Shown: positions 17,601-26,091 of the stretch, piece by piece
Layout of the letters: each line of letters opens with the position of its first letter
Numbering within the stretch: the stretch's first letter is position 1
NCBI GenBank assembly: GCA_013791885.1
Contig: VMSZ01000007.1
Location: forward strand, 33,204 to 97,203
DNA: 64,000 bases
Reading direction: 5' to 3'
Source of the DNA: Sulfurimonas sp.
GTDB taxonomy: Bacteria; Campylobacterota; Campylobacteria; Campylobacterales; Sulfurimonadaceae
Translations under genes and position numbers: made by a program
Notes under the pieces: model-generated
What the model saw: only the letters and a program-made list of their open reading frames with translations
Database searches by the model: none
Told to the model about the DNA's origin: nothing

Positions 17601-17606
17601 TATAAT
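17601..17606 (+). promoter_or_regulatory. -10 element for the CvfB-like gene
   Basis: TATAAT, 54 bp upstream of the ATG at 17660. No clear -35. AAGGAAACGCAATG gives the ribosome-binding site and start; the AAACGCA 7-mer discussed in the findings sits in this spacer. Confidence 0.45.
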
Positions 17607-17659
17607 GTCATCAACCTTCTAAGAAAACTTAGAAATGACGGAAATACCAAGGAAACGCA

Positions 17660-18511
17660 ATGAAACAAAGCGAATATTTAGAATTAGGACTTATCAACTG
17701 CCTTAGAGTTGACAGACATACGCCTCATGGCGTTTTTATTATGGCACAAGACGGCAAAGATGTGCTCTTGCCTCAGTCTTATGTCACAGATGCAATGGTT
17801 GAAGACTCTCTTGTGGAAGTCTTTTTATACACCGACTCCGAAGACAGACTTATAGCAACGACACTTACTCCAACAGCCATGCTTGATGAATATGCAGTTT
17901 TTGAAGTAGCAGACATTGCTCCTTTTGGTGCGTTTATGAAATGGGGACTTGCAAAAGATTTGCTCGTTCCAAATATGTTCCAGAAAACACCATTTAAACT
18001 CGGAGAAAAGAGATTTCTCAAAGTTATTTATGATGAGAGAACACACCGCCTTGTGGGAACAGAAAAACTGGGCGAATTTTTCCATAGACGTGTTAAAGGC
18101 TTAAATCCAAACGATGAAGTAAATATACTCGTCATCTCAGAAACTCCGCTTGGCTTCAAATGTATAGTTAATGACAAATACGAAGGTCTGATTTATCACA
18201 CAGAAATCTTTGAACCGATACATCTTTGTGATGAAAAAAAAGCATATATAAAAACCATACGAAAAGATGGAAATATTGACCTTGTTTTACGAAAACCGGG
18301 AAGCAAAAAGAGCGGCGGCTCTGCCCAAAAAGTTCTTGAACTCATAAAAGAAAACAATGGTATCATGCCATACAACTACAAAAGCGATGCGGAGCTTATT
18401 AAAGATGTTTTTGGTTTGAGTAAAAAAGATTTTAAACGCGCACTTACTTCTTTGCAGGATGACGGCAAGATAGCAGTCAAAGACAGCGGTATCTACATAA
18501 AGAATTCATAA
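17660..18511 (+). CDS. CvfB/YitL-like S1-domain RNA-binding protein
   Basis: A 283-residue cytoplasmic protein with several S1-like OB folds. The first is at about 1-65 (LGLINCLRVDRHTPHGVFIM), the second at about 75-140 (VADIAPFGAFMKWGLAKDLLVPN), and a winged-helix-like C-terminus is at about 215-280 (NGIMPYNYKSDAELIKDVFG). This order matches CvfB/YitL, an RNA-binding protein first described as a virulence regulator in Staphylococcus. Its stop overlaps the start of the next small gene by one base (TAATG), suggesting translational coupling. Confidence 0.75.
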   Translation: MKQSEYLELGLINCLRVDRHTPHGVFIMAQDGKDVLLPQSYVTDAMVEDSLVEVFLYTDSEDRLIATTLTPTAMLDEYAVFEVADIAPFGAFMKWGLAKDLLVPNMFQKTPFKLGEKRFLKVIYDERTHRLVGTEKLGEFFHRRVKGLNPNDEVNILVISETPLGFKCIVNDKYEGLIYHTEIFEPIHLCDEKKAYIKTIRKDGNIDLVLRKPGSKKSGGSAQKVLELIKENNGIMPYNYKSDAELIKDVFGLSKKDFKRALTSLQDDGKIAVKDSGIYIKNS

Positions 18512-18717
18512 TGGCAGTTAAGAAAAAAAGCGTAGAACTTATTGATCAGAAAATATCCTATACAATCGCTCCTCTTTTTTATAAAGTACTGCGTTTTTAC
18601 CCTGAAACTATGACGGTAGATGTCATGGTTGAAGAAAACGGAGCAAAAAAAGGGATGCAAAAACTCCCCTTTGCACATCTTCCAAAAGAGATAAAGAAAC
18701 TTATTAAACCAAATTAA
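18511..18717 (+). CDS. Small basic protein coupled to the CvfB-like gene
   Basis: A 68-residue basic protein (MAVKKKSVELIDQKISYTIA...IKKLIKPN). No domain was recognised. It starts on the last base of the preceding stop codon (TAATG), so translation is probably coupled to the RNA-binding protein. No signal peptide or membrane helix. The function is unknown; a nucleic-acid or ribosome-related role would fit the neighbour. Confidence 0.55.
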   Translation: MAVKKKSVELIDQKISYTIAPLFYKVLRFYPETMTVDVMVEENGAKKGMQKLPFAHLPKEIKKLIKPN

Positions 18718-18718
18718 C

Positions 18719-18724
18719 TATAAT
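18719..18724 (+). promoter_or_regulatory. -10 element for trpB
   Basis: TATAAT immediately after the stop of the previous gene, 31 bp before the GTG start of trpB. A small AATATT/AATATT hairpin (18722-18737) and TAGGAG follow. This suggests trpB has its own promoter. Confidence 0.45.
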
Positions 18725-18754
18725 ATTTCAAAATATTGAATACTAGGAGTTGAA

Positions 18755-19972
18755 GTGGCAAAATCTTACTTAGAAACGCATCCCGATGAAAATGGTTTTT
18801 TTGGAAAATATGGAGGTTCTTTTATACCTCCTATTTTAGAAAAACCCTTTGCAGACATTACTCAAGCCTATCAGGAACTCAAAAACTCTCCTGCATTTAT
18901 TGAAGAGCTAAAGTACGTTAGGAAGCATTATCAGGGTCGTCCTACTCCTATCTCATTTGCCAAAAACCTCACAGAGTATTGCGGCGGCGCAAAAATTTAT
19001 CTTAAACGCGAAGACCTGAACCACACAGGTGCTCATAAGCTCAACCATTGTATGGCTGAAGTAATTTTGGCGAAGTACCTTGGAAAGAAAAAAGTCATAG
19101 CCGAAACAGGTGCCGGACAGCATGGTGTTGCACTTGCAACGGCTGCGGCCTATTTTGGACTTGAGTGCGAAATTCATATGGGTGAAGTTGACATTGCCAA
19201 AGAGCACCCAAATGTTGTAAGAATGAAAATATTGGGTGCGAAAATTATACCCGCAACACATGGACTAAAAACACTCAAAGAGGCTGTTGACTCTGCGTTT
19301 GAGAGTTATGTTCCCCAAGCTGACGAAGCCATTTACTGCATAGGCTCTGTTGTGGGACCGCATCCTTTCCCAATGATGGTAAGAGATTTCCAATCAATTA
19401 TAGGTTTTGAGGCAAAAGAACAATTTTTAGAACATGAAGCAAACTTGCCCGACAACATCGTGGCATGTGTTGGCGGCGGTTCAAACGCAATGGGGATTTT
19501 CTCTGCGTTTATTGAAGATGAAGCTGTCAATCTTTATGGCGTTGAACCTATGGGCAGAGGCGATAAAATAGGCGAACACGCTGCCACACTTACCTATGGA
19601 AGCGAGGGTGTAATGCACGGCTTTAACTCCATAATGCTTAAAGATGAAAATGGTGAACCTGCTCCTGTTTACTCCATTGGTTCAGGTATTGACTATCCTT
19701 CAGTTGGACCTGAACATGCCTACCTAAAAGAGATTGGCAGAACAAAAGTTGGTCTGAGTAACGACGAAGAAGCTGTCGCTGCGTTTTACAAACTCTCTCA
19801 GCTTGAAGGAATTATTCCAGCTTTAGAATCTGCACATGCAGTTGCGTTTGCTATGAAATTAGCCGCTTCATTGCCAAAAGATAAAACTATACTTATTAAC
19901 CTAAGTGGCAGAGGCGACAAAGATATAGACTTTGTAGTAGAAAATTATCCTATACCGAATGCAAAGTTCTAA
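18755..19972 (+). CDS. trpB: Tryptophan synthase beta chain
   Basis: Makes L-tryptophan from indole and serine with pyridoxal phosphate. 405 residues. The PLP lysine is K95 in [14 protein letters not shown]; the catalytic Glu is E117 in AETGAGQHG; the phosphate-binding loop GGGSN is at 240-244; and the C-terminal NLSGRGDKD is present. The start is GTG at 18755 after TAGGAG. No trpA, trpC or trpD is adjacent, so this is a lone copy. Several core positions differ from common TrpB1 ([14 protein letters not shown] in place of HKINNALGQALLAK), so it may be a divergent form. Confidence 0.9.
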   Translation: MAKSYLETHPDENGFFGKYGGSFIPPILEKPFADITQAYQELKNSPAFIEELKYVRKHYQGRPTPISFAKNLTEYCGGAKIYLKREDLNHTGAHKLNHCMAEVILAKYLGKKKVIAETGAGQHGVALATAAAYFGLECEIHMGEVDIAKEHPNVVRMKILGAKIIPATHGLKTLKEAVDSAFESYVPQADEAIYCIGSVVGPHPFPMMVRDFQSIIGFEAKEQFLEHEANLPDNIVACVGGGSNAMGIFSAFIEDEAVNLYGVEPMGRGDKIGEHAATLTYGSEGVMHGFNSIMLKDENGEPAPVYSIGSGIDYPSVGPEHAYLKEIGRTKVGLSNDEEAVAAFYKLSQLEGIIPALESAHAVAFAMKLAASLPKDKTILINLSGRGDKDIDFVVENYPIPNAKF

Positions 19973-20004
19973 ACTTATCTTAGCATTCCATTACAATAGA
20001 TTTT

Positions 20005-20781
20005 ATGATTAAGAGCATCATAGAAAATATAGGTGGCAAAACGATAGACGCCTTTGTCTCCATATTTTCTGCCTTAAAAATTACTTTTCTCTCTGTTGTA
20101 TTTTTATTTTTTCCGACAAGTTACAAACAACAGGCACGGGAGACTCTTGTCAAGCAGATTTATTTCACCGCTTTAGAACCGCTCGCTCTGTTCCTCTTTT
20201 TAGCATTTTTATTTGGGACATCCATTCTTGGAGCTATTATTTCGCTTATCATTGAGTACAATCTTCAAGATAAAATCGGTTTAACCATTATTAAATTTTC
20301 GATTAATGAATTTGCTCCCTTCTTTACAGCGCTTTTTATTGCCCTACATTCAGGTGCCCACATAAATGTAAATCTTATGCAAAAAAAACAGGATAACAAG
20401 CTTGAGACCTCTACGGAATCACTTATGCAGATTTTACTTCCAAGAGTTCTTGCAGGTATGTTCAGCACTCTTATATTGAGCGCACTCGTCGCAACCATAG
20501 TTTTAATGAGCGGATATGTTTTCACTCTTTTTTATCTCAATATGGAACTCAATGGCTACATTTACACACTTATGCGTGCCATTGAACCGAGTGATTTGTT
20601 TGTTTTTATAACCAAAACTCTTTTATTCGGATTTTTAAGCATGTTTATACCTGTCTATCTTGCAATCAAAAGTCAAAATAAGCCAGAACTTCTGGCTAAT
20701 ACTCTTTTGAAAAACATGCTCAAACTCCTGGTTGTTCTATTTTTCATAGAAGTGCTATCATTAGTCTTACAATCATTGTAA
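20005..20781 (+). CDS. MlaE-family lipid ABC transporter permease
   Basis: A 258-residue membrane protein of the MlaE permease family, which moves phospholipids between inner and outer membranes with MCE proteins. The family layout is visible: an amphipathic start, QIYFTALEPLALFLFLAFLFG near 52-72, NEFAPFFTALFIALHSGAHINV near 101-122, and LLPRVLAGMFSTLIL near 146-160. The usual MlaE glutamate/methionine signature between these is degenerate, so it is a divergent member. It is followed 9 bp later by the MCE-domain gene. No ATPase gene is adjacent. Confidence 0.75.
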   Translation: MIKSIIENIGGKTIDAFVSIFSALKITFLSVVFLFFPTSYKQQARETLVKQIYFTALEPLALFLFLAFLFGTSILGAIISLIIEYNLQDKIGLTIIKFSINEFAPFFTALFIALHSGAHINVNLMQKKQDNKLETSTESLMQILLPRVLAGMFSTLILSALVATIVLMSGYVFTLFYLNMELNGYIYTLMRAIEPSDLFVFITKTLLFGFLSMFIPVYLAIKSQNKPELLANTLLKNMLKLLVVLFFIEVLSLVLQSL

Positions 20782-20790
20782 AGGATTTTT

Positions 20791-21705
20791 GTGTCATACA
20801 ATAAAATGAAATTCACAGTTGGCCTTTTTGTTCTTGGTTTACTTTTTGTCATCATGTTTTTTTTCTATATTTTGCTTAAAGAAAAAGGCAGTTTTCAAGA
20901 GAGATACAGCTTTTACTTTCACACCTACAGCGCGGCTTCTTTTTACATTGGTATGCCTCTAAAATTTTCCGGTTTTAATATCGGAACAATTGATGATATT
21001 GCCCTGCAAGACGACGGCTCTGTCAATATGACGTTTTCAGTCAATGAAAAAAATAGAAAGTGGATCAGCAAAGACAGTGTACTGCTGCTAAGAAAACCCC
21101 TCATAGGTGCGCCGCATATAGAACTGTTCACAGCTCTAGACAACCCTCTGTTAGAAACAAATTCAAGATTGACACTTATCATGAGCGATGATATTGATGA
21201 CATGATCTCTAAACTTGAACCTGCCATCGATAAAGTAATCCATATTATTAACAATATTGACACTATTACCTCCTACATCGCTAAAGATGATTCGGAACTT
21301 GTCCTCACCCTGCAAAACATTCGTAAACTTAGTGATAAACTCATAAATGACGATTCGCTGCTAACAACTCTCACAGGAGATAAAAAAGCTACTAAGGATA
21401 TTATCAACTCTCTCGCAAACATCGACAAAATAATGAAAGATATACAGAAAATAACAGCAACTCTTCATCAAGATATTGTTCAGCCTTCATCTTCCGCTGT
21501 GCATGAGTTAGATACAATACTAAAAGATATAAAGCAAAAACTTAATACACTTGATGCCACCGTAAACGCAATCGGAGGCTATGATAAAGATTTAATCCAT
21601 CTTAAAGAGCAAATATCTGTTGGAGTTGTGAAATCAAATCAGATTATGGACAAAATAGATTCTTTTATGGAAAACGAAAAATCATCGGAGGTTGTACTAC
21701 CATGA
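20791..21705 (+). CDS. MlaD-like MCE-domain protein
   Basis: 304 residues. A single N-terminal membrane anchor (FTVGLFVLGLLFVIMFFFYI, about 9-28) is followed by an MCE domain at about 38-115 (YIGMPLKFSGFNIGTIDDIALQ...LIGAPHIELF). A long helical C-terminal part follows that would form the lipid tunnel or needle. The start is GTG at 20791, 9 bp after the permease. It overlaps the next gene by 4 bp. It is likely the substrate-binding subunit, reaching into the periplasm. Confidence 0.8.
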   Translation: MSYNKMKFTVGLFVLGLLFVIMFFFYILLKEKGSFQERYSFYFHTYSAASFYIGMPLKFSGFNIGTIDDIALQDDGSVNMTFSVNEKNRKWISKDSVLLLRKPLIGAPHIELFTALDNPLLETNSRLTLIMSDDIDDMISKLEPAIDKVIHIINNIDTITSYIAKDDSELVLTLQNIRKLSDKLINDDSLLTTLTGDKKATKDIINSLANIDKIMKDIQKITATLHQDIVQPSSSAVHELDTILKDIKQKLNTLDATVNAIGGYDKDLIHLKEQISVGVVKSNQIMDKIDSFMENEKSSEVVLP

Positions 21706-22358
21706 AAAATATAATTTTACTTTTGCTAACAAGTTTCATTTTTATGGGCTGTTCTTTTACGCAAAAGCCGAACAAATGGGAATATGAGAGTGCCGCTGCG
21801 TTTGAGTCATACAAAAAAAACTTTTTAAGCCAAAGAGACACGCTTGCAAAAAATGACTTCAACAGAGCCGTAGAACATGCAAAATCTGGTTCAGATTTTA
21901 ATCTTTTAGCAACTATCTATCTTGGTGAATGTGCATTAAATATCTCTGTCGGCATTCAAAACAAGTGTGAAAATTATCTTGCCATCAAAGATTTAACGAC
22001 AGACCTATCATTAGAGCCCTATTATAACTTTATCGCTGCGACGCTAGAAAAAGAACAAATTCCACTTTTGCCTGCAATTTACCAAAACTATGTTTGGCAT
22101 GTTAGGTACCAAGAGTATTCTAAAGCCCAGCAAGACATTGCAACGATGACAAAAATGAGTTCAAAATTTTTGGCAGCCGCACTTATGAAAGAGAATCTTG
22201 ACAATAAAATGCGAGAGAGAATGATAGAATTAGGTTCATACTATGGGTACAAAAGAGTTGTACTTTTTTGGTTAGAAGAGTCGAAAAAATGGACAAAAAA
22301 TAAAAAAGAGTTAGAACTCTTAGATAAAAAAATTTCTATATTAAATCAAACAAACTAG
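21702..22358 (+). CDS. Probable lipoprotein linked to the Mla-type transporter
   Basis: 218 residues. A lipoprotein signal peptide ends in the lipobox-like FMGCSF, giving Cys19 or so as lipid-modified residue. The mature part is helical with no recognised domain. It overlaps the MCE gene by 4 bp (ATGA), so it is very likely part of the transporter set, possibly the outer-membrane component in place of MlaA. Alternative: an unrelated envelope lipoprotein translated in the same operon. Confidence 0.65.
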   Translation: MKNIILLLLTSFIFMGCSFTQKPNKWEYESAAAFESYKKNFLSQRDTLAKNDFNRAVEHAKSGSDFNLLATIYLGECALNISVGIQNKCENYLAIKDLTTDLSLEPYYNFIAATLEKEQIPLLPAIYQNYVWHVRYQEYSKAQQDIATMTKMSSKFLAAALMKENLDNKMRERMIELGSYYGYKRVVLFWLEESKKWTKNKKELELLDKKISILNQTN

Positions 22359-22366
22359 GAAACACA

Positions 22367-22489
22367 ATGAATGAAGCTGTTGAAAAAGCTGCAAGCGGCG
22401 GAGATATGCTTATATGGGTAGTTATGTTTAGTATTATGGTCATCGGTGTCGGTTATTTGGCTTGGATAAATAAGGATATAGAAAGGTAA
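22367..22489 (+). CDS. Forty-residue single-pass membrane protein
   Basis: A 40-residue open frame (ATG 22367, TAA 22487-22489), MNEAVEKAASGGDMLIWVVM..., with one strong membrane segment at about 14-34 and a charged end NKDIER. Eight bases separate it from the lipoprotein stop, and AGGAAACACA is its ribosome-binding site. It is too short for most gene finders. Hydrophobicity, start context and operon position make it credible. It could be a small accessory of the Mla-like complex. Confidence 0.6.
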   Translation: MNEAVEKAASGGDMLIWVVMFSIMVIGVGYLAWINKDIER

Positions 22490-22656
22490 ACCACCCCGGC
22501 ACAAGGCTGAGATAGTTTAGTATTTGCTCATGGAATCAGCATAAGCTATACAGGAGAATCGTAAGGTCAATTATATATGCAAATAGTTACAAAAGTGTTA
22601 ACAGACTTTTAACTCTTTTTAGTTACTATACAAAATCTATAATTTATAGGCTGAAT
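22490..22656 (+). other. 167-bp intergenic region, possible leader, nothing recognised
   Basis: GC-richer start (CCACCCCGGCACAAGGCTGAG at 22490-22510) followed by AT-rich DNA. The CTGAGATA resembles the core of a thiamine riboswitch, but the second half of that motif is absent. No RNA gene can be called. Left as an unexplained leader of the next gene. Confidence 0.35.
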
Positions 22657-23082
22657 ATGAAAGAAAATTTTTCAAATGATTACCCAAAATTTCAAGCAAA
22701 AATTGCAAATTTTGTATTGTCCCAAAACTTTACTGCACGAGTTGAAGAGTATGAAGAGTTGTTTAACCAAATGTCTTCTATATCTCCAGATGATATGAGA
22801 ACTTATGCTCAAAAATCACCTGCTTTTTTAGATGCACGAAATAAAAGTTTATCTTTGATGGAGCAGATACTTACTATTCACAGAGAGCTCAAAACACTCT
22901 TTGAACTCAATGAAGATGAGCTAGGTTTAAAATATAACTATAGTCTTGAGACTATAGACAAAGAGATAGCAGAGAAATTAAAAAAGTCTGCATATCTTTT
23001 GCACCAATATGAAATAGCATCTGAAGCTGGCAGAAAAGCAATAGAAATTGCTGACAATCCATTCTTAGCACAAGCACTTTAA
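22657..23082 (+). CDS. Helical protein of unknown function
   Basis: 141 residues, predicted mostly helical and charged (EEYEELFNQMSSISPDDMRT near 29-48; LKYNYSLETIDKEIAEKLKK near 91-110). No signal peptide and no known domain was recognised. It lies 9 bp before the chorismate mutase gene, so co-transcription is likely. It may be a lineage-specific regulator or structural helper; function unknown. Confidence 0.6.
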   Translation: MKENFSNDYPKFQAKIANFVLSQNFTARVEEYEELFNQMSSISPDDMRTYAQKSPAFLDARNKSLSLMEQILTIHRELKTLFELNEDELGLKYNYSLETIDKEIAEKLKKSAYLLHQYEIASEAGRKAIEIADNPFLAQAL

Positions 23083-23091
23083 GGAGCAGAT

Positions 23092-23385
23092 ATGAAAAAA
23101 TGTAATTCACTAACAGAAGTTAGACAGGAAATAGATAAGATTGATTCACAATTAGTAGAGTTAATTTCTGAGAGAAGTCATTTAGTCCGTCAGGCGGCAT
23201 CTTTCAAAAATAGTATTGATGAAGTGAAAGCTGATGACAGAATGGATTTTATTATTCAAAAAGTACGCCACAAAGCCATAGAACTTGGAGTGTCTCCAAA
23301 TATGATTTCGGAACTTTTTACAATTATGATTAATGACATGGTTGAACTTGAAATTGCAGAGTTTAGAAACTCAGGGAAGTTTTAA
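23092..23385 (+). CDS. AroQ-type chorismate mutase
   Basis: A 97-residue all-helical chorismate mutase of the AroQ class (chorismate to prephenate, for Phe and Tyr). Visible: LTEVRQEIDKIDSQLVELISERSHLVRQAASFK near 7-39, where R11, R28 and K39 match the catalytic positive residues of AroQ, and a second helix with DRMDFIIQKVRHKA. It is a free-standing domain, not fused to prephenate dehydratase. It closes the + strand block and faces infA across a bidirectional terminator. Confidence 0.85.
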   Translation: MKKCNSLTEVRQEIDKIDSQLVELISERSHLVRQAASFKNSIDEVKADDRMDFIIQKVRHKAIELGVSPNMISELFTIMINDMVELEIAEFRNSGKF

Positions 23386-23397
23386 AACGAAGAAGCT

Positions 23398-23421
23398 TCA
23401 AAAAGGCAAAAGCCTTTTTGA
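23398..23421. terminator. Bidirectional terminator between chorismate mutase and infA
   Basis: A perfect 10-bp stem TCAAAAAGGC / GCCTTTTTGA with an AAAA loop lies between the convergent genes, 12 bp after the chorismate mutase stop and 2 bp from the infA stop. T runs occur in both directions because the stem itself contains A5/T5. Confidence 0.85.
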
Positions 23422-23423
23422 GA

Positions 23424-23642
23424 CTATTTGTATCTGTAAGTGATACGCCCTTTATCAAGAGAGTATGGTGTTAGTTCAAGCTTTACTTTATCACCTGGAA
23501 GTATTTTAATATAATTCATACGCATTTTACCTGCAATATGGCATAAAATAATATGTCCATTTTCTAACTCTACACGAAATGTTGCATTTGGTAAAGCTTC
23601 AATAATCTTGCCATCTACTTCGATAACATCTGATTTAGCCAT
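23424..23642 (-). CDS. infA: Translation initiation factor IF-1
   Basis: 72-residue OB-fold protein that binds the ribosomal A site during initiation. Sequence [26 protein letters not shown] with [26 protein letters not shown] is typical. It is the last gene of the secY-map-infA segment and is followed by a terminator. In relatives rpmJ-rpsM follow directly, but here the order is broken. Confidence 0.97.
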   Translation of the reverse strand: MAKSDVIEVDGKIIEALPNATFRVELENGHIILCHIAGKMRMNYIKILPGDKVKLELTPYSLDKGRITYRYK

Positions 23643-23663
23643 TCTTAGTCCTTCAAATAACTC

Positions 23664-24422
23664 TTAAGCAAGAGATAAAATTTCAGCTTTACCGTTGATA
23701 ACTGCAACAGTATGCTCATAGTGTGAGCCGCGTAAACCATCGGCACTAACAACATCCCACTTATTTTCTAAAATAATTGGTTTTGAATTTTTCTGACAAA
23801 TCATAGGCTCAAGACAAAAAACCATTCCGTTCTTTATCTTTGGACCAGCCTTAGCGTTTTGTCCATTTAAATAATTTGGTATTTCAGGTTCTTCATGGGG
23901 CTTTTTACCAATCCCATGTCCACAAAAGTTATGTAATGGAACAAACCCGCGTGAGATAATAAACTTTTCCATTAATAGAGAAAGCTCTTTAAATCTCATA
24001 CCCTCTTTAATATTCTCGATTGCATGATACAAAGTATCTTTTGCACAAGCAATCAATGCTTCATCTTCTTCACTAATTTTACCGACAGCGGCAGTAATCG
24101 CCGCATCACCAAAGTAACCATCAAGCTCTGTACCAATATCATAGCCGATAATATCACCCTCTTGGAGTTTATAATCAGTTGGAATACCGTGGATTATTAC
24201 TTGATTAAGTGAAGTACAAACAGCACTTGGAAAACCGTATAGACCTTTAAAAGAAGGCTTTGCGCCATGAGAGCGGATAAAATCCTCAGCCATAGCATCA
24301 AGTTCTTTTAAAGAAACTCCGACTTTTGTGTTTGCATGAAGAAGCTCTAAGGCGCCGCCGACAATCTTGTTCGCAGCTCTTAGTTTTTGAATTTCGTCAG
24401 TTCTTCTAAGCGCAATGGCCAT
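23664..24422 (-). CDS. map: Methionine aminopeptidase, type I
   Basis: Removes the initiator methionine from new proteins. 252 residues with the metal ligands in DIGTELDGYFGDAA (Asp pair near 95-106), HGIGKKPHEEPEIPN (His near 170), and the terminal Glu residues in CLEPM and HYEHTVAV. The HNFCGHGIGKKPHEEP segment is the pita-bread family signature. Sits between secY and infA as in Helicobacter. Confidence 0.97.
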   Translation of the reverse strand: MAIALRRTDEIQKLRAANKIVGGALELLHANTKVGVSLKELDAMAEDFIRSHGAKPSFKGLYGFPSAVCTSLNQVIIHGIPTDYKLQEGDIIGYDIGTELDGYFGDAAITAAVGKISEEDEALIACAKDTLYHAIENIKEGMRFKELSLLMEKFIISRGFVPLHNFCGHGIGKKPHEEPEIPNYLNGQNAKAGPKIKNGMVFCLEPMICQKNSKPIILENKWDVVSADGLRGSHYEHTVAVINGKAEILSLA

Positions 24423-24424
24423 TT

Positions 24425-25687
24425 TTATAGACCAACCGCACTTAAAGTTTCATATTTACTCATATATATCTGAGCTTCAATTTTTCTCATCGTATCTAAT
24501 GCAACCTGGACAACAATCAAAACTGCTGTTCCACCGAAAAAGAAGCCCACACCCATTGCATGAATAATCATAAAAGGAAGCGTAGCAACCAAACCAAGAT
24601 AAAGAGCACCAGTAAAAGTCAATCTACTTGCAGTCTCATTTAGGAATTCTCTCGTAGCATCACCGGTACGAATACCTGGGATAAATCCGCCTTGGCGTTT
24701 TAGATTATCTGAAATATCTTTTGCATTAAATGTAATCGATGCGTAGAAAAACGCGAAGAAAACAACAAAAAGAAATGTCAGTAATTGAAAGAAATAGCCA
24801 TTTGGATTCAGTAAATCAGAAATAGCCTGAACAGTAGGATTAGTACTACTCGATAAAACTGTCATTGGAAACATTAATATTGCAGAAGCAAAAATTACCG
24901 GAATAACACCGGCTAAATTCACTTTAATAGGAATGTAATTCATAACTCTTTTATTTTGATTCTGCATCATAGTCTTTTTAGCATATGTAATAGGAATACG
25001 ACGCTCACCAAGTTCAACATAGATTATCACTGCAACAGTAGCAAATATTAAAGCCAAAATAGCTATAAGAGTCATGAAGCCCATAGCTCCAGTATTTATC
25101 ATAGTTACTGTTTGACCAATTGCACTAGGTATTGCAGACACAATACCGGCAAAGATAATAAGTGAAATACCATTACCTATACCGCTTTGAGTGATTTGCT
25201 CACCTATCCACATAAGAAGCATAGTCCCTGCAAGCATAGAAACCGCAGATAATAAGATAAATGTAGAGTGATCAGCCAATATAGCACTATTGCCGCTAGG
25301 TCCAGTTAAGCTTTGAAGTCCAACACTTACACCAATAGCTTGAATAATAGTTATTACGATAGTCGTATAACGAATTATTTGCATATATTTAACCATACCG
25401 TCACGTTCTTTTTTCATTTGACCAAGAGTTGGAAATGTTGCAGCTAAAAGCTCCATAATAATTGAGGCGGTGATATAAGGCATGATGCCGAGTGAAATGA
25501 TAGAAAGTCTCTCAACAGCGTTTCCGCTGAACATATTAAAAAGACCTAATGCGTCTGATTGGTGTGAATCAAAAAATGAAGCAATAACAGCAGTATCAAC
25601 GCCAGGAACTGGCACGTATGCCAGTAGGCGGTAGATAAATAAAAACCCTATCGTAATAAGTATCTTATTAACTAGATTTTTATTCAC
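24425..25687 (-). CDS. secY: Protein translocase subunit SecY
   Basis: Ten-helix channel of the SecYEG translocon, 420 residues. MNKNLVNKILITIGFLFIYRLLAYVPVPGVD opens the first helix; NMFSGNAVERLSIISLGIMPYITASIIMELL is the plug and second helix region; GFIPGIRTGDATREFLN lies in the C-terminal half. Follows rplO by 1 bp and precedes map by 2 bp. Confidence 0.97.
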   Translation of the reverse strand: MNKNLVNKILITIGFLFIYRLLAYVPVPGVDTAVIASFFDSHQSDALGLFNMFSGNAVERLSIISLGIMPYITASIIMELLAATFPTLGQMKKERDGMVKYMQIIRYTTIVITIIQAIGVSVGLQSLTGPSGNSAILADHSTFILLSAVSMLAGTMLLMWIGEQITQSGIGNGISLIIFAGIVSAIPSAIGQTVTMINTGAMGFMTLIAILALIFATVAVIIYVELGERRIPITYAKKTMMQNQNKRVMNYIPIKVNLAGVIPVIFASAILMFPMTVLSSSTNPTVQAISDLLNPNGYFFQLLTFLFVVFFAFFYASITFNAKDISDNLKRQGGFIPGIRTGDATREFLNETASRLTFTGALYLGLVATLPFMIIHAMGVGFFFGGTAVLIVVQVALDTMRKIEAQIYMSKYETLSAVGL

Positions 25688-25689
25688 AA

Positions 25690-26088
25690 TTATTTACCTG
25701 TAGTAATAACGTTTTCGTCTTTAATTTTCGATGCTAAATCTTTTGCAGATGCACCTACTAGTTTAACCATCTTAACTGATGAACTGATTTTGTGAACACT
25801 ACGGATAGTTTCCATAGTTATTTCAGCTAATTCAGCAACAGCACTGATTCTTTCTACGTTTATTACATATGGTTTTACATTACGAGTTGTAAATCCAATT
25901 TTTGGTAAACGTTTTGCAAGTGGTTGTTGTCCACCTTCAAAATTTCTTTTTCTTTTGTAACCTGTACGAGATTTCTGACCTTTTTGACCACGAGCTGCAG
26001 TCTTACCAGTACCAGAACCTTGTCCACGACCAACACGTTTACGTGTAGCCGTTGAACCTTCTGCAGGTGTTAAATTTTCAATACCCAT
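25690..26088 (-). CDS. rplO: 50S ribosomal protein L15
   Basis: 132 residues with the N-terminal [29 protein letters not shown] tail and [22 protein letters not shown]. Part of the spc operon after rpsE with a 3-bp gap. No rpmD (L30) lies between, as expected for this class. Confidence 0.97.
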   Translation of the reverse strand: MGIENLTPAEGSTATRKRVGRGQGSGTGKTAARGQKGQKSRTGYKRKRNFEGGQQPLAKRLPKIGFTTRNVKPYVINVERISAVAELAEITMETIRSVHKISSSVKMVKLVGASAKDLASKIKDENVITTGK

Positions 26089-26091
26089 TCT

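Noticed and set aside
22490..22570. Possible thiamine (TPP) riboswitch because of CTGAGATA
   Set aside because: The second conserved half (GAACCTGAT ... GGATAAT ... GCG-AGGGA) is absent, and the neighbouring genes have no link to thiamine.
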